Source: Acidimicrobiia bacterium
Lineage (GTDB): Bacteria; Actinomycetota; Acidimicrobiia; Acidimicrobiales; Poriferisodalaceae
NCBI GenBank assembly: GCA_022827265.1
Contig: JAJDTF010000106.1
Span: forward strand, 1 to 40,793
Length of the DNA stretch: 40,793 nucleotides
Reading direction: 5' to 3'
The first letter of the stretch is position 1. The number at the start of each line of letters is the position of its first letter. The notes under the pieces are model-generated. The model was not told the origin of the DNA, ran no database searches, and saw nothing but the letters and a program-made list of their open reading frames with translations. Both the position numbers and the translations under genes were made by a program. Positions 26,198 through 34,940 of the stretch are shown here, piece after piece.

Positions 26198-26365
26198 GAC
26201 GCGCCGCGCCCACAGCATGCGCGTGCCGGTGACCTTCTCGCCGCGTCACCCAATGTCTCCCGCTCCGGTTCGCTCCGCTCACGGGCCGCCCGGGCCACGG
26301 CTTCGCCATTCGGCTCAGCCTCTTGTCGGGCTTGGACGCCGGGCCCTCGCGCACAGACCCCGGCG

Positions 26366-28903
26366 CTACTCGAACAGTTCGGCTACGGCCAGCTCGGCGA
26401 TGCGGTCGCCGTCGTAGGCGAGCGTCTCGGTGAGCACCTCGAAGGTGTGCTCGCCGAGCGTCGGCCCGCCGCGGTCCACCTGGGCTGGAGTGCGAGACAG
26501 CACGAAGCGCGTGTTCTCGACTGTCGTGGTGCCCTGCTTGCCGTGCGGCACCTCGACCAGCGCGTTGCGGTGCAGCAACTGCGGGTCCACCGTGAACTCG
26601 GGCGAGTTCTGCACGATGTGGGCGGCCACCCCCGCGCCTTGCAGCTCGGCCATCAGCTCGTTGCCGTTGTGGTCGCGGGTCCACGCCGAGATGACCTCGT
26701 CGAGCTCGTCGTGCCGCGCATGGCGTTCGGCGGCGCCCAGCGGAGCAAGATCGTCGCGACCCATCGCGCTCGCCAGTGCGGCCCACTGACCGTCGTCGAG
26801 GCAGGAGATCGCGATCCAGTTGTCGTCGTGGTCCTCGCCGGCTGCGCTGCCTGCGGCGGTCTGGTACGCACCTTGGGGCGCGAACACCATGTCCCGGTTG
26901 GCCGCCGATTCCCAGATGCGGCCGTTGGTGGTCCGCTCCAGCAGGGCCGGTGCCATCAGGTGCAGCGCCGCCTCGGACTGCGACAGGTCCACGTACTGCC
27001 CACGGCCGGTCTGGCGCTTGTGCTCCAGCGCCCCCATCACCGCGGCTACCAGCCAGCGGGGCGAGGTGTAGTCGGTGTAGGCCGTGAACGGGCCGCACGG
27101 TGCCCGGTCGGGCCATCCCACCGGGTAGAAGAACCCGGAGATCGCCGCTGCCATCGTGCCGAAGCCTGCGAGCAGCGCCAGCGGTCCGGTCTGTCCCATC
27201 AGGCAGCTCGACGCCATCACGACATCGGGCCGCCGCTCGTGCACCTGTGACCAGCCCATGCCCCAGCCGGTCATGGCCTTGGGCGAGAACGACTCCAGGA
27301 TCACGTCCGCCCAGTCGATGAGATCCCAGATGACGTCCAGCGCCTCCGGCTTGGACATGTCGAGCGCTAGGCCGCGCTTGCCCGCGTTCAAATTGCTGAA
27401 CAGACCCGAGCCGTCCGGGTCGCCGACGTCGTCGTGGAACGGCTGGATGGAGCGCACCGCGTCGAGCTTGTTGGCCGACTCCACCCGGATCACCTCGGCG
27501 CCGTAGTCGGCGAGCACCCGCGACGCCGCCGGTCCGGCCATCGCCCACATGAAATCGAGCACCTTGACGCCCTCGAGCGGCGGCGACGTGTGTGCCACCG
27601 GCGCAATCGAGGCCGGCACCGCGGGCAGGCGTTCCCCCGCTTGCAGCTCGGCGAGGACTTCCTCGGTGTGCTCACCCAGCATCGGCGACCGCGGCAGGTT
27701 GACGAGCGGGGTCTCAGTGAACTTCGCGAACGGGCCGGGATAGCGGACCGCAGCGGGATCGAACGAACCCTCGCCAGAGCCGGGCACCACGTCGCTGTGG
27801 TCGACGTCCTCCCAATACTCACGGACCGCCAGCTGCTCGGAGTCGACCACCTCGCCCGTCGTCGACACCGGAGTGATGAGCAGCCGGCGGTTCATGGCCG
27901 CATCGAGCAGCTCAGCCTTGGTCTTGGTGGCGAAGAACTCAGTGAGGATCCGCTTGAGCCGCTCGTACTCCGAGACCGGCTCGCGGCCGTCGAGCAGCAT
28001 CATGGCGTACTCGACCCAGTTCTTGTCACGGGTGGCCTCGTCGCAGAAGCCCTCGTCGTGCACCCAGTCCATGAGGTTCTGGGTGAAGGCACGGAAGCCC
28101 GGCCCGAACAGGAATGTCACTGAGGCGTGCCCGTCGGCACAGGCCCACATGAGCTGGATGTCGATGCCCTGCAGGCTGGCCCCGCCGGCGATGCGCTGGG
28201 TCACGGTGGCGTTCAGCGACGTGTTGAGCGTCGACGACATCGATGCCTGGCTCATCGACTGCTGGGCGGACATGTCGATGTGCTGGCCGAGCCCCGAGCG
28301 TGTCTGGCGTTCCCACAGGGCAATGAGTGCTGCGCCGGCGCCTTCGGAGGCGGCGTTGTGCATGGCTTGGGGCAGCGTGCCGCCGGCGCGCAGCGGCGCC
28401 CGGTCCTTGTCGCCGGTGACGGCCATGTTCACTGCCGAGGCCTGCAGCACCAGATCCGACGCCACCCAGTTGGCTTTCGGCCCATCGCTGCCGAATGGCG
28501 TGATCGAAACATGGATGAGTGCAGGGTTGAGCTCAGCCAGGACATCACGGCCGAGGCCCAGCGCTTCGGCCTCGCCCGGCTCGAAGCACTCGAACACGAC
28601 GTCTGCCCCGGCAATGAGCGCCTTGGCCTGCTCGACGCCATCGGCCGTGCTGAGGTCGAGCACGACGCTGCGCTTGCCCCGGTTGTAGGACCAGTGGTGC
28701 AGCGAGCGCTCCGGTCCTTCTACATCGCCAGCAAAGGGGGCCAGCGTTCGAGCCGACGAGCCTTCGGGAGGCTCGATCGCAATCACATCAGCGCCCATCT
28801 GGGCCCAGATCGCCCCGGCCAGGTGGCCGCGCTCGTCGGTCAGGTCAATGACGCGATAGTCAGCCAGAACGCCCCGGGCATCGGAATTCGTATCCCCACT
28901 CAT
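26366..28903 (-). CDS. Double-domain CaiB/BaiF family CoA-transferase, copy B
   Basis: About 845 residues with the same two-unit layout as copy A and high similarity along the whole length, so the two genes arose by tandem duplication. Unit 1 has VIDLTDERGHLAGAIWAQMGADVIAIE and GLGQHIDMSAQQS but HNAASEGAG at the catalytic position; unit 2 keeps the Asp as D611 (AYTDYTSPRW) and has GRGQYVDLSQSEA. The linker between units and the segment after it vary most between copies, which suggests different acid substrates. It is the upstream gene of the pair. ATG at 28903 or GTG at 28909 are both possible starts. Membership in a shared acyl-CoA pathway with the carboxylase and hydratase of this window is plausible only. 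Confidence 0.9.
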   Translation of the reverse strand: MSGDTNSDARGVLADYRVIDLTDERGHLAGAIWAQMGADVIAIEPPEGSSARTLAPFAGDVEGPERSLHHWSYNRGKRSVVLDLSTADGVEQAKALIAGADVVFECFEPGEAEALGLGRDVLAELNPALIHVSITPFGSDGPKANWVASDLVLQASAVNMAVTGDKDRAPLRAGGTLPQAMHNAASEGAGAALIALWERQTRSGLGQHIDMSAQQSMSQASMSSTLNTSLNATVTQRIAGGASLQGIDIQLMWACADGHASVTFLFGPGFRAFTQNLMDWVHDEGFCDEATRDKNWVEYAMMLLDGREPVSEYERLKRILTEFFATKTKAELLDAAMNRRLLITPVSTTGEVVDSEQLAVREYWEDVDHSDVVPGSGEGSFDPAAVRYPGPFAKFTETPLVNLPRSPMLGEHTEEVLAELQAGERLPAVPASIAPVAHTSPPLEGVKVLDFMWAMAGPAASRVLADYGAEVIRVESANKLDAVRSIQPFHDDVGDPDGSGLFSNLNAGKRGLALDMSKPEALDVIWDLIDWADVILESFSPKAMTGWGMGWSQVHERRPDVVMASSCLMGQTGPLALLAGFGTMAAAISGFFYPVGWPDRAPCGPFTAYTDYTSPRWLVAAVMGALEHKRQTGRGQYVDLSQSEAALHLMAPALLERTTNGRIWESAANRDMVFAPQGAYQTAAGSAAGEDHDDNWIAISCLDDGQWAALASAMGRDDLAPLGAAERHARHDELDEVISAWTRDHNGNELMAELQGAGVAAHIVQNSPEFTVDPQLLHRNALVEVPHGKQGTTTVENTRFVLSRTPAQVDRGGPTLGEHTFEVLTETLAYDGDRIAELAVAELFE

Positions 28904-28904
28904 G

Positions 28905-28920
28905 CGCACATTTCAGCACG
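28905..28920 (-). promoter_or_regulatory. Conserved 16-base block before CaiB copy B
   Basis: Identical to 26182-26197 (see there). It sits one base before the ATG. Confidence 0.4.
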
Positions 28921-29000
28921 CGCACACGGTGTCGATGACCCGAAAGCGAAGAGTCCGATGCGTGCGCGGCTCAATATCTCGATGGCGCCGGTGCTCGCGG

Positions 29001-30011
29001 TCAGGAGTACAACTCGGGCCATTCGTCCGCAGTCGGTCGGGACCGCCCCGACAGGTCGGCGTACATCAGCGCAAAAGCGATCGTCATGATCGCGGCAATG
29101 ATCGGTCCCGCTATCGCATTGGAGATGAAGTCCCCGTAGGGGCTCGGCAGCGCTTGCAGGCTCAGCCACAGGATCACGCCGACTGCGATGTTCGCGGCGA
29201 AGATCAGCGCCGAACGCCCCCAGGTGGCCAGCTTGTTGCCTGAGAGGAGGCGCCACCACTTCGCCGGCGAGGGAAATCCGGGCTCGACGTAGGCCATGAC
29301 GAAGTGCATCTCGATCAGTGGCGCAAACACAGCGAGCGTGGCGATAGTCACTCCGATCGTGACGAGCACAGCGAGCACACCCAAGACGGCATGCACCAGC
29401 GACATCACGACAACAACAACGCCGAGCACGGCGAGCATCGCAAGGAACGCTGCCGCCCACAGCAGTGTCAGCAGCACGATCTTCGGCACTCGGGCCAAGC
29501 CGGTAGCGAGCGCACTAGCCGGCGACGAGGGTCGGCCCTCGGCATCATCGAGCGTCACCAGCGACAACGCCACAGTCGTCGCCCCGCCGATGATCGAGAC
29601 CAGCAGGAACGCACCAAGCAACAGAACGGCATTGACGACGCGGTCCCACGAGACCGAGCCAACGAACGCCTCCCAGGCCTCGCTTCGCGCGGCGTCGCTG
29701 TCGGGGGAAACGATACGAATCTCGTCGCTGTACACCGGCGTGAACTCCGACGCCACCTCCTCGGCAGCTGCAGCCTCCTCGTCGGTGAGACCGTCGTCCA
29801 GCCGGTCCAAGTACTCCTCGAGCCTGGGATTCTCGAGGATCTCCTCTTCGATGATCCCCGTCGAGGTCGAGACCAAGGCGACCGAGATGACGGCAATCGC
29901 AGCGGCGACAATGGAGATGACCGCGACGTCGCGGAAACGGCGTCCGATGAGCCCGAATGTGTCCCCGATGAGATCGGGTATCGGTCGGTGCCGCCCCTGC
30001 GCCCCAGCCAC
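29001..30011 (-). CDS. Multi-pass membrane protein, paralogue 1
   Basis: 336 residues, about six hydrophobic segments. An N-terminal amphipathic motif, RPIPDLIGDTFGLIGRRFR, precedes the first segment (about 28-50); a long acidic loop (about 52-122, LEEYLDRLDDGLTDEEAAAAEE region) follows; then segments near 125-155, 177-250 and 275-325. It shares with its neighbours the N-terminal IPxLIxDTF motif and the C-terminal YADLSG, and with paralogue 3 the block MAYVEP ... PSP ... WWRL ... WGR. The fold resembles glycerophosphodiesterase membrane-domain-like proteins of unknown role. It starts with GTG 9 bases after the stop of the next gene, so the three form an operon. No function can be assigned. 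Confidence 0.8.
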   Translation of the reverse strand: MAGAQGRHRPIPDLIGDTFGLIGRRFRDVAVISIVAAAIAVISVALVSTSTGIIEEEILENPRLEEYLDRLDDGLTDEEAAAAEEVASEFTPVYSDEIRIVSPDSDAARSEAWEAFVGSVSWDRVVNAVLLLGAFLLVSIIGGATTVALSLVTLDDAEGRPSSPASALATGLARVPKIVLLTLLWAAAFLAMLAVLGVVVVVMSLVHAVLGVLAVLVTIGVTIATLAVFAPLIEMHFVMAYVEPGFPSPAKWWRLLSGNKLATWGRSALIFAANIAVGVILWLSLQALPSPYGDFISNAIAGPIIAAIMTIAFALMYADLSGRSRPTADEWPELYS

Positions 30012-30020
30012 AGCGAAATG

Positions 30021-31028
30021 CTAGGTCCGCGGCGGGATAGCAGTCTCGTCCCGGGCCATCGGATTCTCGACCGCTATCGAGCCATTCTCGGGAGCCGGAT
30101 CGTCGGCGGAGACTCCCGCTAAGTCGGCATAGAGGAGAGTGAAAGCCACCGTCAGGATGGTGTCGACTACAACCACCGTGACAACGCTGAAGCAGAACCA
30201 GCCGAGACTTCCGATACGAAGGGCAACAACCACCCAAACTGCGGTGCTTGCGACTCGGACGATCTGCAAGAGCAGCACCCGGCCCAAGACAGCCGCCCGC
30301 TGTCCGCGAACCAGTTGACGCGCCTCGCGGAACCTTGGTCGCCGCTCTTCGATCTTGATCGCCGTGAAGAAGACGTTGATCTGCGGTGCCGCGTAGGCGA
30401 CGATGCCTGCGGCCAAATACACCCACGGGGTCAACGCCTGTAGGTCTCTCTCAAACAAGAACCGAATCAGGAGCAGGGTCAGCGGCAAACCAATGACTGC
30501 CGCGACGAGGAAGCCATAGAGAAGATTGACGGTGATGACCCTGGGAAGCCGGCGCGCGGCCAGTCGCAGAACCGTGCCCGGCCCCACCGCACTGTCTGAC
30601 TCGGACTGCACGACATGATTCGCCAACGCCGTCGTAAAGACGTACACGCCGACGACTCCGACTGTCGAAGCCGCCAGACTCGCCAACGACAGACGCAGCG
30701 CGAAGTCTCCGTCGACAGCGTCGTCGAAGAGCGGCCCATAGGCCCAGCGGTACACCAGCGACGAAATCGCCACGGCGACCACCGCGGGCAGAGCCGCGAC
30801 GAGGGTGCTTCGCCAGTTCCGTGCGACGAAACCGAAAGTGTCGCGGATGAGCGCGGGGATCGGCCGCAGCTTGCGCGGAGTGGGGTCGGAAGGCTCCGTC
30901 CAGAAGAACGGCTCAGGGGGGTCTGCGGACGGCGCATCGAACGCCGCGACCGCATCGGCGGGCACCGCCCTCGGAATCGGCCGGATGGTCTGCGGCATCT
31001 CCGGTTGAGGGGGCCGCCCAATTGGCAC
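30021..31028 (-). CDS. Multi-pass membrane protein, paralogue 2
   Basis: 335 residues. A Pro-rich cytoplasmic N-terminus (about 1-55) is followed by the shared motif RPIPALIRDTFGFVARNWR and then about six hydrophobic segments. It is the most divergent of the three: the MAYVEP block is replaced by FFTAIKIEERRPRF, and the C-terminal LLYADLAG is followed by an acidic tail. GTG at 31028 is taken as start; an ATG at 30998 (MPQTIRPIPR) is an alternative. It is the middle gene of the membrane-protein operon, between paralogue 3 upstream and paralogue 1 downstream. Function unknown. Confidence 0.78.
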   Translation of the reverse strand: MPIGRPPQPEMPQTIRPIPRAVPADAVAAFDAPSADPPEPFFWTEPSDPTPRKLRPIPALIRDTFGFVARNWRSTLVAALPAVVAVAISSLVYRWAYGPLFDDAVDGDFALRLSLASLAASTVGVVGVYVFTTALANHVVQSESDSAVGPGTVLRLAARRLPRVITVNLLYGFLVAAVIGLPLTLLLIRFLFERDLQALTPWVYLAAGIVAYAAPQINVFFTAIKIEERRPRFREARQLVRGQRAAVLGRVLLLQIVRVASTAVWVVVALRIGSLGWFCFSVVTVVVVDTILTVAFTLLYADLAGVSADDPAPENGSIAVENPMARDETAIPPRT

Positions 31029-31097
31029 GGGCCGAACCTAGCGAACAGTTCGCTCGGGATCGCGTGACGCTGGATTGAGACCGACCAGCCCGCTGCG

Positions 31098-32159
31098 TCA
31101 GCTCGTGGACTCCGTCTCGGTCGATGCCGATTCCTCACCGGTGAGCAAGTCGGCGTAGATCAGCAGGTGGAACACCGCACCCAACACGAAGATGAGGGGG
31201 AAGATGACGGCATTGATGAAGAGATCTCCGTACAAGGCGGGCAGTGGCAGCGCTCCCAGGCCTGCGCCGAGCCCGAATCCGACGACGTTCGCCGCGAACC
31301 CCAGTAGTACGACCCTCCCCCAGATGGCCGCTTTGCGTCCGCGGATGAGCCGCCACCAGCGCCGCGGGGAGGGAATGCGCGGCTCAACGTATGCCATCAC
31401 GAAGTAGATGCTCAGCAGCGGGAAGCACACCACTATCGCTGCGAGGTACGCCAGCAGCCACATGATGCCGAGCGGCGCTGCTAGCCACAGCAGCAACGCA
31501 CCGACGCCGCACCCCACCAAACCCATGACCAGGCCTATGAGCACAGACAGGCCAAAGACCTTGGGCATACGTCGCACGGACACTGTGAGCGTTTGTCCGA
31601 AGCGGATGGGCCGCCCACGGATGTCGTCGAGCGCCATGCGCGAAGTGGCGATTTCCTGCACCAGGAAGCCGAGGCAACAGGCGAAGCCGAACGCGAAGAG
31701 CAGGACGATCGCTGTAGCCGTCGGCGTGACATCGAACGACTCGAGCCAAGCGTCGTAGTCGACCACCGTGCCGCCCGTCGGGTCAGTCAGTTCGGAGATC
31801 TTGGAGAAGAACTTGCCGCCGAACAGCGCATTCAGCCCCAAGAACAGCATCACGAACGCCACCAGGTAACCCGCAACGCCGATCAGGACGAACTCCCCGA
31901 AGGGCCGCCAGCGCCGACCGATGAGCGACAGCGAATCACGGATGAGATCGGGAATGCGTCGCAGCTCGCCGGGCGCGAGCGGACGGTGGTGCCACTGAGG
32001 CCGTTCTGGGTTGGATCCGGGCGGCGGTGCAGGCCGTGGTCGCCCGGGAGGCAGTGGTGACCACAGTCCGGCCTCGTCATCGTCTTGGGACGACGTAGCG
32101 TGCCCATCGCCGTCGGACGGAGGCGGCACGGATAGGGGTCGCTCGTCGCTCTCGGCCAC
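31098..32159 (-). CDS. Multi-pass membrane protein, paralogue 3
   Basis: 353 residues. A long hydrophilic N-terminus rich in Pro, Asp and Ser (1-80) leads to RRIPDLIRDSLSLIGRRWR and then about six hydrophobic segments. It shares FVMAYVEPRIPSPRRWWRLIRG with paralogue 1, and ends in a YADLLTGEE motif with a Ser/Thr/Glu tail. The GTG at 32159 is the first gene start of the operon; the 64-base gap to the divergent deacetylase gene contains both promoters. The three proteins may form one membrane assembly or be successive duplications. Function unknown. Confidence 0.8.
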   Translation of the reverse strand: MAESDERPLSVPPPSDGDGHATSSQDDDEAGLWSPLPPGRPRPAPPPGSNPERPQWHHRPLAPGELRRIPDLIRDSLSLIGRRWRPFGEFVLIGVAGYLVAFVMLFLGLNALFGGKFFSKISELTDPTGGTVVDYDAWLESFDVTPTATAIVLLFAFGFACCLGFLVQEIATSRMALDDIRGRPIRFGQTLTVSVRRMPKVFGLSVLIGLVMGLVGCGVGALLLWLAAPLGIMWLLAYLAAIVVCFPLLSIYFVMAYVEPRIPSPRRWWRLIRGRKAAIWGRVVLLGFAANVVGFGLGAGLGALPLPALYGDLFINAVIFPLIFVLGAVFHLLIYADLLTGEESASTETESTS

Positions 32160-32223
32160 GGCCAGATGTTAGGTCGGCCGTCACTCCCGATGGTCGGCAA
32201 GGGACGCGCGTAGCGTCGCAGGC

Positions 32224-34257
32224 ATGGACAACACGGCATCTGGCCTGATTGCACCGCTGCCGAGCAGCTTGGCGCCGCACCGGGTGAGGTACCTGCCGAT
32301 CACCGACCGGCCGCGTATCCGGTGGCCGCACGACGCGCGGGTGGCGTTGTGGATCGCCCCCAACGTCGAGCACTACGAGTTCCTGCCGCCGCGTGACCCC
32401 CAGCGCAACACCTGGACGCGGTCGCCGCATCCCGATGTGCAGGGATACAGCTACCGCGACTACGGCAACCGGGTGGGCTTCTGGCGCATGGCAGAGGTGC
32501 TCGACCGCTTCGGCGTCGTCGCCACGGCCTCCACCAACCTCGCGGTGTTCGACCACTACCCCGAAGTCGGCGCTGCCATGGTCAAGCGCGGGTGGGAGAT
32601 CATGTCCCACGGGATCTACAACACCCGCTACATCTCCTCGATCGACGAGACCGCAGAGCGGGCGTTCTACATCGAGTGCATCGAGGCGCTGCGCAGCCAC
32701 ACCGGGCAGCAGCTGCGGGGCATGCTCGGCCCTGCGGTGTCCAACACCGCGGCGACGCCCGACCTCATGGCCGAAGCCGGCCTGATCTACCACGCCGACT
32801 GGTTCCACGACGACCAGCCCGTGCCGCTCGCTACCCGCAGCGGGCAGCGGCTGGTGTCGGTGCCCTATTCGATGGAGCTGAACGACGTGCCGGTGTTCAC
32901 CCAGCACCACGACACGAGCGAATTCGTGGCGATGGCGAAGGCCCAGCTCGATGTCCTGCGCCGGGAAGCCGACGACAACGCCGGCGGTCGGGTGATGTGC
33001 GTGGCACTGCACCCCTACCTGATGGGCATGCCGCACAGGGTCGACGGGCTGGCAGCAATGCTCGACTACCTGATGAGCCACGACGACGTGTGGCAGACCA
33101 CGGCCAGCCAGATCGCCCAGCACTACCTCGACCATCACTACGACGACTTCGCCGTCCACGAGCCTGAACCGCCGACTGATCGCCCCAGGGTTGTGGCGCC
33201 TGCCGCGACCGGCTCGGCCGGCACCGCCGCTGCCAGCCCGGGCTCCGCCGGCCAGGCCGCCGGGGGCTCCGCTCGTGGTGACCGAGCCCAGGCCTATGCA
33301 TTCGGTCCGGCCCAGCACCAGCACGGCATGGACCACCCCTACTACGACTGGTCGCCACTGCCGAGCCGGTCCCGGTTCGAGTGGCCCGACCGCAGCCCGC
33401 TCGCCGTCGGCGCGGTCGTCGTGCTCGAGCACGTCGAGTGGGAGCCTCCAGCCGATGCCTACGCGCTGCGCCGCCGAAGCGGCGGGCTGGCACGCCTTCC
33501 GGCCCCCGACTACCCCCAGCTCACGATCCGCGAGTACGGCCACCGGGTCGGCATCTTCCGCCTGCTCGACCTGCTGGACCGGCACGGCATCGCAGCCACC
33601 GTCGCCGTCGACGCGCTGACCGCGGAGCACTACGGCTGGCTGGTCTCGCATCTGGTCGAGCGTGGATGCGAGATCGCCGGACGCGGCCTCGCAGCCACCC
33701 GGCTCATCACCTCCAAGAACTCTGAAGCAGAGGAGCGGGATGCCATTGCTCGCGGCATCGACGCCATCGAGTCTGCGGCAGGCATCCGCCCGACCACCTG
33801 GTTCTCCGCGGAGGGAGTGGAGTCATTCCGTACCCCGGCGCTGCTGGCCGAGGCCGGAATCGACACCGTGCTCGATTGGCCCAACGACGAACAGCCAGTC
33901 CTGATGACGACGGACGGGGTATTTCCCGGCGTGCATCGGCCCAGGGGCACGGCACCGATGGTGTCATTGCCGCTGTTCCTCGAAGCCGACGACGAGTTCG
34001 CGTTGTGGCATCGGCGGGCGTCGCTGGACGGCTGGCACGACATCATCACCGGCGCTGCAGCACGCCTGCACCGCGACGGTGCTGACCACCCCGCCGGAGG
34101 TCGCCTGCTGATGCTGACGCTGCGCCCCTGGCTGGCAGGCCAGCCGTTCCGCGCTCAGGTGCTCGACGGCGCGCTTGCCCAGGTGACCGCACTCGGAGGC
34201 CTCCACTCAACCACCGCAAGTGAGCTGGCCACCCACGCCCGCTCGGCGTTGAGCTGA
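32224..34257 (+). CDS. Tandem double polysaccharide deacetylase / PuuE-allantoinase-like protein
   Basis: 677 residues with two NodB-like (carbohydrate esterase 4 / PuuE-type) domains joined by a Gly/Ala-rich linker (about 325-365). Domain 1 (about 35-320) has ALWIAPNVEHYEF, YGNRVGFWRM, the metal-site-like motif MSHGIYNTRY with H129, and DWFHDDQPVPL. Domain 2 (about 375-677) has the matching VVVLEHVEWE, YGHRVGIFRL and DWPNDEQPV, but the SHG is GRG with R487 where the histidine should be. In the PuuE/allantoinase-like branch such proteins open ureide rings or remove N-acetyl groups. I infer domain 1 is active and domain 2 structural. Its start has no strong ribosome-binding site. No purine-catabolic gene is adjacent. 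Confidence 0.85.
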   Translation: MDNTASGLIAPLPSSLAPHRVRYLPITDRPRIRWPHDARVALWIAPNVEHYEFLPPRDPQRNTWTRSPHPDVQGYSYRDYGNRVGFWRMAEVLDRFGVVATASTNLAVFDHYPEVGAAMVKRGWEIMSHGIYNTRYISSIDETAERAFYIECIEALRSHTGQQLRGMLGPAVSNTAATPDLMAEAGLIYHADWFHDDQPVPLATRSGQRLVSVPYSMELNDVPVFTQHHDTSEFVAMAKAQLDVLRREADDNAGGRVMCVALHPYLMGMPHRVDGLAAMLDYLMSHDDVWQTTASQIAQHYLDHHYDDFAVHEPEPPTDRPRVVAPAATGSAGTAAASPGSAGQAAGGSARGDRAQAYAFGPAQHQHGMDHPYYDWSPLPSRSRFEWPDRSPLAVGAVVVLEHVEWEPPADAYALRRRSGGLARLPAPDYPQLTIREYGHRVGIFRLLDLLDRHGIAATVAVDALTAEHYGWLVSHLVERGCEIAGRGLAATRLITSKNSEAEERDAIARGIDAIESAAGIRPTTWFSAEGVESFRTPALLAEAGIDTVLDWPNDEQPVLMTTDGVFPGVHRPRGTAPMVSLPLFLEADDEFALWHRRASLDGWHDIITGAAARLHRDGADHPAGGRLLMLTLRPWLAGQPFRAQVLDGALAQVTALGGLHSTTASELATHARSALS

Positions 34258-34270
34258 AGCAGACTGCTCG

Positions 34271-34504
34271 TCAGTCGATCAGTTCTGCGTCATCCGCGGC
34301 TTGAGGCGCAATGCCACGCTCGTACTCCGCTTCGCGTTCGGCCAAGTAGTCGTCTGCCTCAGCGAGCTGTTGATCGGCGTCGGGATGCCCCCGGACGAAC
34401 TCCTCGTGCCATTCCGCCGTTGGACGGAGGTCAAGGGGCCGGCGCCGACGGAATATTGCCATCACTCCGACGCTAGCAACAGGCAGTTTCCTGAAACGTC
34501 GCAT
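34271..34504 (-). CDS. Small protein downstream of a HigB-type toxin, possible antitoxin
   Basis: 77 residues: a basic start (MRRFRKLP), then AIFRRRRPLDLRPTAEW, and an acidic helical C-terminus (ADQQLAEADDYLAEREAEYERG). I do not recognise the family. It begins 12 bases after the stop of the HigB-like toxin, with AGGGA 9 bases before the ATG, so the pair looks like an operon. A basic-then-acidic small protein after a toxin would suit an antitoxin, but the helix-turn-helix normally found in partners of Gp49-type toxins is absent. A shorter start at 34462 is possible. Confidence 0.6.
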   Translation of the reverse strand: MRRFRKLPVASVGVMAIFRRRRPLDLRPTAEWHEEFVRGHPDADQQLAEADDYLAEREAEYERGIAPQAADDAELID

Positions 34505-34516
34505 CCTGCAAGTCCC

Positions 34517-34855
34517 TTAGTTGTGTTCCAAGTGTTGGTCAAGCAACGCATCGGCTCGACGGATCATCTTCCTGTACCAAGAGCGCCTGCCACCGCTACG
34601 CGCCTTGTCGCCACCACAGAGCAGGATGGCCCTTTGCTGTGCATCGAACGCAAAGAAGCCCCGCAGTGTGTCCGACGGGCGCAACTCCTTCATGTTCGAA
34701 TGCCGGGAATCCGACACTGAATCGACGTGCGGTCTGCCGAGCTGAGGTCCTCGTTCGGCGAGAAGCTGCTGCAGGCGGGCGAGGCGAGCTTGGTCTCGAA
34801 CTGGCAAGGAGCCGCGCCAGTCCCTGAATTCCTGCGTGTCGAGCACTTCCCACAT
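34517..34855 (-). CDS. higB: HigB / phage Gp49-like toxin (RelE superfamily)
   Basis: 112 residues matching the phage-derived Gp49-like/HigB family: EFRDWRGSL near the start, RGPQLGRPHVDSVSDSRHSNMKELRP (36-60), FFAFDAQQRAILLCGGDK (67-84) and WYRKMIRRAD (93-102). Such toxins are ribosome-dependent mRNA interferases of the RelE fold. The toxin gene comes first, as in higBA. The ATG at 34855 begins right at the first strand (MWEVLDTQEF). Directly downstream is a 77-residue protein that does not look like HigA. Confidence 0.88.
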   Translation of the reverse strand: MWEVLDTQEFRDWRGSLPVRDQARLARLQQLLAERGPQLGRPHVDSVSDSRHSNMKELRPSDTLRGFFAFDAQQRAILLCGGDKARSGGRRSWYRKMIRRADALLDQHLEHN

Positions 34856-34940
34856 GCGGGACGCACCATAGGAGCCCTGCCTGACTCGTCAACTGGGATT
34901 TTCTGATGGATTCCAGATGATTTGGCGTGTGTTCGACCAA

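Noticed and set aside
26190-27548. Minus-strand open frame of 452 codons overlapping CaiB copy B in another frame
   Set aside because: Gly/Arg/Ala-rich alternative frame of a real gene.
32077-33651. Minus-strand open frame of 524 codons opposite the deacetylase
   Set aside because: Same kind of shadow; composition and lack of motifs are not protein-like.
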